Shown: positions 50,721-53,289 of the stretch, one piece after another
Numbering within the stretch: position 1 is the stretch's first letter
Layout of the letters: each line of letters opens with the position of its first letter
DNA from: CAZMRF01 sp964568735
GTDB lineage: Bacteria > Acidobacteriota > Polarisedimenticolia > JACPZX01
Assembly (NCBI GenBank): GCA_964568735.1
Contig: CAZMRF010000032.1
Location: forward strand, 1 to 53,289
DNA: 53,289 nt
Reading direction: 5' to 3'
The notes under the pieces: generated by a model
What the model saw: only the letters and a program-made list of their open reading frames with translations
Told to the model about the DNA's origin: nothing
Database searches by the model: none
Position numbers and translations under genes: made by a program

Positions 50721-51964
50721 TGCGGAGATCTCCTGCCGGCGGAGGCCAAGCGCTCGACGGCCTCCTCTGCCGCGCGGCGCGCCCACTGGTCCGCGGCGAT
50801 CACCGTTTCCAGGCTGCCGGCGGCCTCGGGATCGTGCTTTTCCATGACCGTCTCGATCACCGACGGAATATCGAGGAAGCCCAGACGGCTGTCAAGGAAG
50901 GAGGCTACTGCAATTTCGTTGGCCGCGTTGAGCACGGCCGGCATCGTGCCGCCAGCCCGCAGCGCCCGGTAGCCGAGGTCGAGGCAGCGGAAGGTCTTCC
51001 GGTCTGGAGCGTGAAACTCCAGCGGATCCATGGAAAGCACGTCGAGCGACGGCAGGGGCGAAGGCCAGCGCTCCGGCCAGGTCAGCGCGTACTGGATCGG
51101 GTGCTTCATGTCCGTCGGCGAGAGCTGCGCGATCAGGGAGCCGTCCACGAACTCCACCATCGAGTGCACGATCGACTGGGGATGGACGATCACTTCGATC
51201 TTCTCCGCGGGCAGTCCGAAGAGATGATGCGCCTCGATGACCTCGAGCCCCTTGTTCATCAGAGTGGCCGAGTCCACGGTGATCTTCCGGCCCATCCTCC
51301 ACGTGGGATGCCGCAGAGCCGCCTCCGCCGTCACTTCCCCCAGCCCGGCCCTCTCCATGCCGCGGAATGGGCCCCCGGAGGCCGTCAGGATCAGCCGGGC
51401 GACCTCCCCCGCACGTCCCGCGCGCAGGCATTGGTGAAGCGCGTTGTGCTCGGAGTCGACCGGAAGCAGGGTCGCGCCCGTACGTTGAGCGGTGGCCGTC
51501 ATGAGGTCACCGGCGACGACGAGGGCTTCCTTGTTGGCGAGTGCCACGACGCGCCCGAGCCGGACCGCCTCGAAGGTGGAGGCGAGCCCCGCGGCGCCCA
51601 CGATGCCCGCGAGGACCAGGTCCGCCTCCGCGATGGATGCGGCCCGCGCCAGACCCTCCGCTCCACCGAGGATCTCCGTCGTGCCCTCGTTCCAGGCGGC
51701 GGAGGAGGGCTCACCCCACTCTCCCGGGTTCTTCAGCAGCTCGCGGAGCTCTCCCAGGCGGCCTGCCTCCCCGAGCGCCGCCACCGCGGGCCTGTACTTC
51801 ATGACCTGGGCCGCCAGCAGCTCCACGTTCGAGCCGGCCGCGAGGGACGCGACGCGGAAACGCCCATCGAGCCGGTCGAGCAGATCGAGCGTGCTGCGGC
51901 CGATCGATCCGGTCGAGCCCAGCAGCGCGATCCCGCGAGGCTGCCTCTCCGCCCTGTCACTCAT
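50717..51964 (-). CDS. dxr: 1-deoxy-D-xylulose 5-phosphate reductoisomerase
   Basis: A 415-aa enzyme of the MEP isoprenoid pathway. The NADPH-binding LLGSTGSIGRSTLDLL (14-29), ALANKEALVVAGDLM, LPVDSEHNALHQCL (metal-binding Asp and Glu) and LTASGGPFRGM are intact; HPQSIVHSMVEFVDGS and LNAANEIAVA follow. The ATG overlaps the cdsA stop by ATGA and its own stop overlaps the rseP TTG. It shares an operon with undecaprenyl synthesis genes that depend on its pathway. Confidence 0.98.
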   Translation of the reverse strand: MSDRAERQPRGIALLGSTGSIGRSTLDLLDRLDGRFRVASLAAGSNVELLAAQVMKYRPAVAALGEAGRLGELRELLKNPGEWGEPSSAAWNEGTTEILGGAEGLARAASIAEADLVLAGIVGAAGLASTFEAVRLGRVVALANKEALVVAGDLMTATAQRTGATLLPVDSEHNALHQCLRAGRAGEVARLILTASGGPFRGMERAGLGEVTAEAALRHPTWRMGRKITVDSATLMNKGLEVIEAHHLFGLPAEKIEVIVHPQSIVHSMVEFVDGSLIAQLSPTDMKHPIQYALTWPERWPSPLPSLDVLSMDPLEFHAPDRKTFRCLDLGYRALRAGGTMPAVLNAANEIAVASFLDSRLGFLDIPSVIETVMEKHDPEAAGSLETVIAADQWARRAAEEAVERLASAGRRSPH

Positions 51965-52770
51965 GCCATGAAGGCCCTGTAATAGAAGAAGAGAACCGGA
52001 GCGCCGAAGAGCAGCGAATCGGCCCGGTCCAGCATTCCCCCGTGCCCCGGGAAGAGGCTGCCACAGTCCTTGACGGCCACGGCGCGCTTGAGGAGCGACT
52101 CTGAGAGGTCGCCCGCCAGCGCCGCCGCCCAGAGAAGCAGTCCGAGCGCCGCGACGTCTGCGGGTCCGAGCATCCGGAAGAACCACAGCTTCCCGATCCC
52201 CGCCGCGGCGACCGCCGCCACGAGGCCGCCGATCGCGCCCTCCATCGTCTTGTTGGGCGAGATGGTGGGCGAGAGCGGGTGCCGCCCGAACCACGTCCCG
52301 GCGTAGTAGGCCCCGGCATCCGCGAACCAGACGACGAGGAATAGCAGGACCGTGAGATCACGCCCGATCTCGTCGCCCTTCCCCATCAGGAGCACCAGGT
52401 AGCCGAGCGTCACACCCAGGAAGAGCACACCGGCCAGCGTGAGTGTGATCCCCTCGAAGGCGCCATCGACCCCTTCGCGCGAGAGCATCCGGCGCAGGGG
52501 CACCAGCATGGCCGCGGATGCCAGCACGGCCTGAATGGAGAGCCGATCGTCCGCGAAGGAGAGGATGACCCCGAGAGTCAGCAGCGCCCCCAGGATCCAG
52601 TGCCCGCGGATGCCCCGCTTTCGAGCCATCTGGTGCAGCTCGTGGGTCGCGATCACCGCCGCCGCGCAGACGAGGCCCAGGAAGTACCAGGAATCGAGGT
52701 ACTTGATGATCGCGAAGAAGATCGGCAGGCCGATCGCGGCCGTGGCGAGGCGCTTCAGACCGCCTGCCAT
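51961..52770 (-). CDS. cdsA: Phosphatidate cytidylyltransferase
   Basis: A 269-aa inner-membrane enzyme forming CDP-diacylglycerol. About eight helices. The signature is present as SESLLKRAVAVKDCGSLFPGHGGMLDRADS in segments, including KRxxxxKD and PGHGGxxDR. GRHPLSPTISPNKTMEG is the second conserved block. ATG 52770 overlaps the uppS end by 16 bases; an in-frame upstream extension lies inside uppS. Confidence 0.97.
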   Translation of the reverse strand: MAGGLKRLATAAIGLPIFFAIIKYLDSWYFLGLVCAAAVIATHELHQMARKRGIRGHWILGALLTLGVILSFADDRLSIQAVLASAAMLVPLRRMLSREGVDGAFEGITLTLAGVLFLGVTLGYLVLLMGKGDEIGRDLTVLLFLVVWFADAGAYYAGTWFGRHPLSPTISPNKTMEGAIGGLVAAVAAAGIGKLWFFRMLGPADVAALGLLLWAAALAGDLSESLLKRAVAVKDCGSLFPGHGGMLDRADSLLFGAPVLFFYYRAFMA

Positions 52771-53289
52771 CGAGCACCCGCCACGCCGCCGTAGCGGCGC
52801 TCCCTCTTCTGGAAATCGACGATCGCCTGGAAGAGCTCCTTGCAGCGGAAATCGGGCCACAGCGTCGGCGTCACCCAGAGCTCCGCGTAGGCGATCTGCC
52901 AGAGGAGGAAGTTGCTTATCCGGAGCTCGCCGCTCGTGCGGATGAGGAGATCCGGGTCGGGCTGCCCGGCCGTGTAGAGGTGGCTCTCGAACTGCTCCTC
53001 GGTGAGCTGCTCCGGCGAGCGCCCATGGTCGATGGAATCACGGAGGACGCCGCGGCAGGCGTCCACGATCTCGGCACGTCCGCCGTACGAGAGCGCGATG
53101 TTGAAGAGCAGGCCCGTCGAGCCCGCCGTCGCGTCCATGGCGCGCTGGAGATGGCGGCAGACGGACGGGCTCAGGTCGGCAAGCCGGCCGATCACGTTGA
53201 AGCGGATGTTGTTCCGGATGAGCGTGGCCAGCTCCCGGTTGACGTACTCCTTGAGCAGCCTCATCAGGGTCGTCACCTCGGCGCGCGGA
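52755..53289 (-). CDS. uppS: Isoprenyl transferase (undecaprenyl diphosphate synthase), partial
   Basis: The C-terminal 178 codons; the 5' part lies beyond the right edge of the window. The frame is open to the edge with PRAEVTTLMRLL, matching the RPxxEVxxLMxLL region that follows the missing catalytic N-terminus. LLFNIALSYGGRAEIVDA, PDPDLLIRTSGELRISNFLLWQ in segments, YAELWVTPTLWPDF and the final ERRYGG are family hallmarks. It makes the lipid carrier for peptidoglycan and other glycans and opens the uppS-cdsA-dxr-rseP block. Confidence 0.95.
   Translation of the reverse strand, partial: PRAEVTTLMRLLKEYVNRELATLIRNNIRFNVIGRLADLSPSVCRHLQRAMDATAGSTGLLFNIALSYGGRAEIVDACRGVLRDSIDHGRSPEQLTEEQFESHLYTAGQPDPDLLIRTSGELRISNFLLWQIAYAELWVTPTLWPDFRCKELFQAIVDFQKRERRYGGVAGARWQAV

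Noticed and set aside
1..53289. CRISPR array, insertion sequence or prophage
   Set aside because: No regularly spaced repeats, transposase, integrase or phage structural genes were seen.

Overview
The window is 53.3 kb of dense, GC-rich bacterial chromosome. Sampled 60-base lines in core genes reach about 70% G+C. It encodes 48 protein genes (one cut by the right edge) and one tRNA-Leu. The organism is Gram-negative and makes c-type cytochrome: there are lipoproteins, periplasmic foldases, a CcsA/HemX-type protein, a tetraheme cytochrome fusion, type IV pilin-like proteins and the uppS-cdsA-dxr-rseP envelope block. A split glycine decarboxylase (gcvT-gcvH-gcvPA-gcvPB), the DXP-independent PLP synthase PdxST, an ASPIC/UnbV-FG-GAP giant protein and a GldG-type ABC transporter fit Acidobacteriota or a related uncultivated phylum. 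That placement is inference; the sequence has no rRNA.

Layout. 52-4160: a putative glycoside hydrolase, tRNA-Leu(CAG), an unusually AT-rich GT-C-type membrane glycosyltransferase and a PsiE-like protein. 4305-6004: yajQ overlapping an SGNH hydrolase. 6175-9683: dinB, a DUF1028 protein and a GspE-N/GAF-like protein. 9751-12813: pdxR-pdxS-pdxT in one direction, with a perfect 16-bp palindrome plus a third half-site upstream of pdxR. 13050-14024: TPR protein. 14080-29677: a run of 14 same-strand genes, mostly overlapping or abutting. It holds an UshA-like tetraheme cytochrome, ruvX, mltG, two peptidases, DciA, a GldG-type ABC system with a DUF4340 protein, two prolyl isomerases, a membrane glycosyltransferase and rlmI. 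29826-34805: maf converging on the gcv operon. 35065-38292: a 1075-aa ASPIC/FG-GAP protein. 38315-42318: ccsA/hemX-hemA-hemC-hemD. 42789-49085: an accessory-looking locus, described below. 49398-53289: rseP, dxr, cdsA and partial uppS.

The most novel part is 42789-48587. Two tandem, translationally coupled exported proteins are clear paralogs sharing six cysteines in the same spacing, and no known family is recognised. Upstream in the same direction lies a third exported protein ending in an eight-cysteine tail. Before it come a 672-aa PilX-like protein, a four-helix-bundle (S23/IVP) protein, a GspH/FimT-like prepilin and a ComEA-like DNA-binding protein. This could be an undescribed surface or secretion module linked to type IV pilins, but no function can be assigned from sequence alone.

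Many neighbours share a 4-nt stop/start overlap, and the overlap is more often GTGA than ATGA, so translational coupling with GTG starts is a habit of this genome. Start sites below follow these overlaps or visible Shine-Dalgarno sequences where possible.
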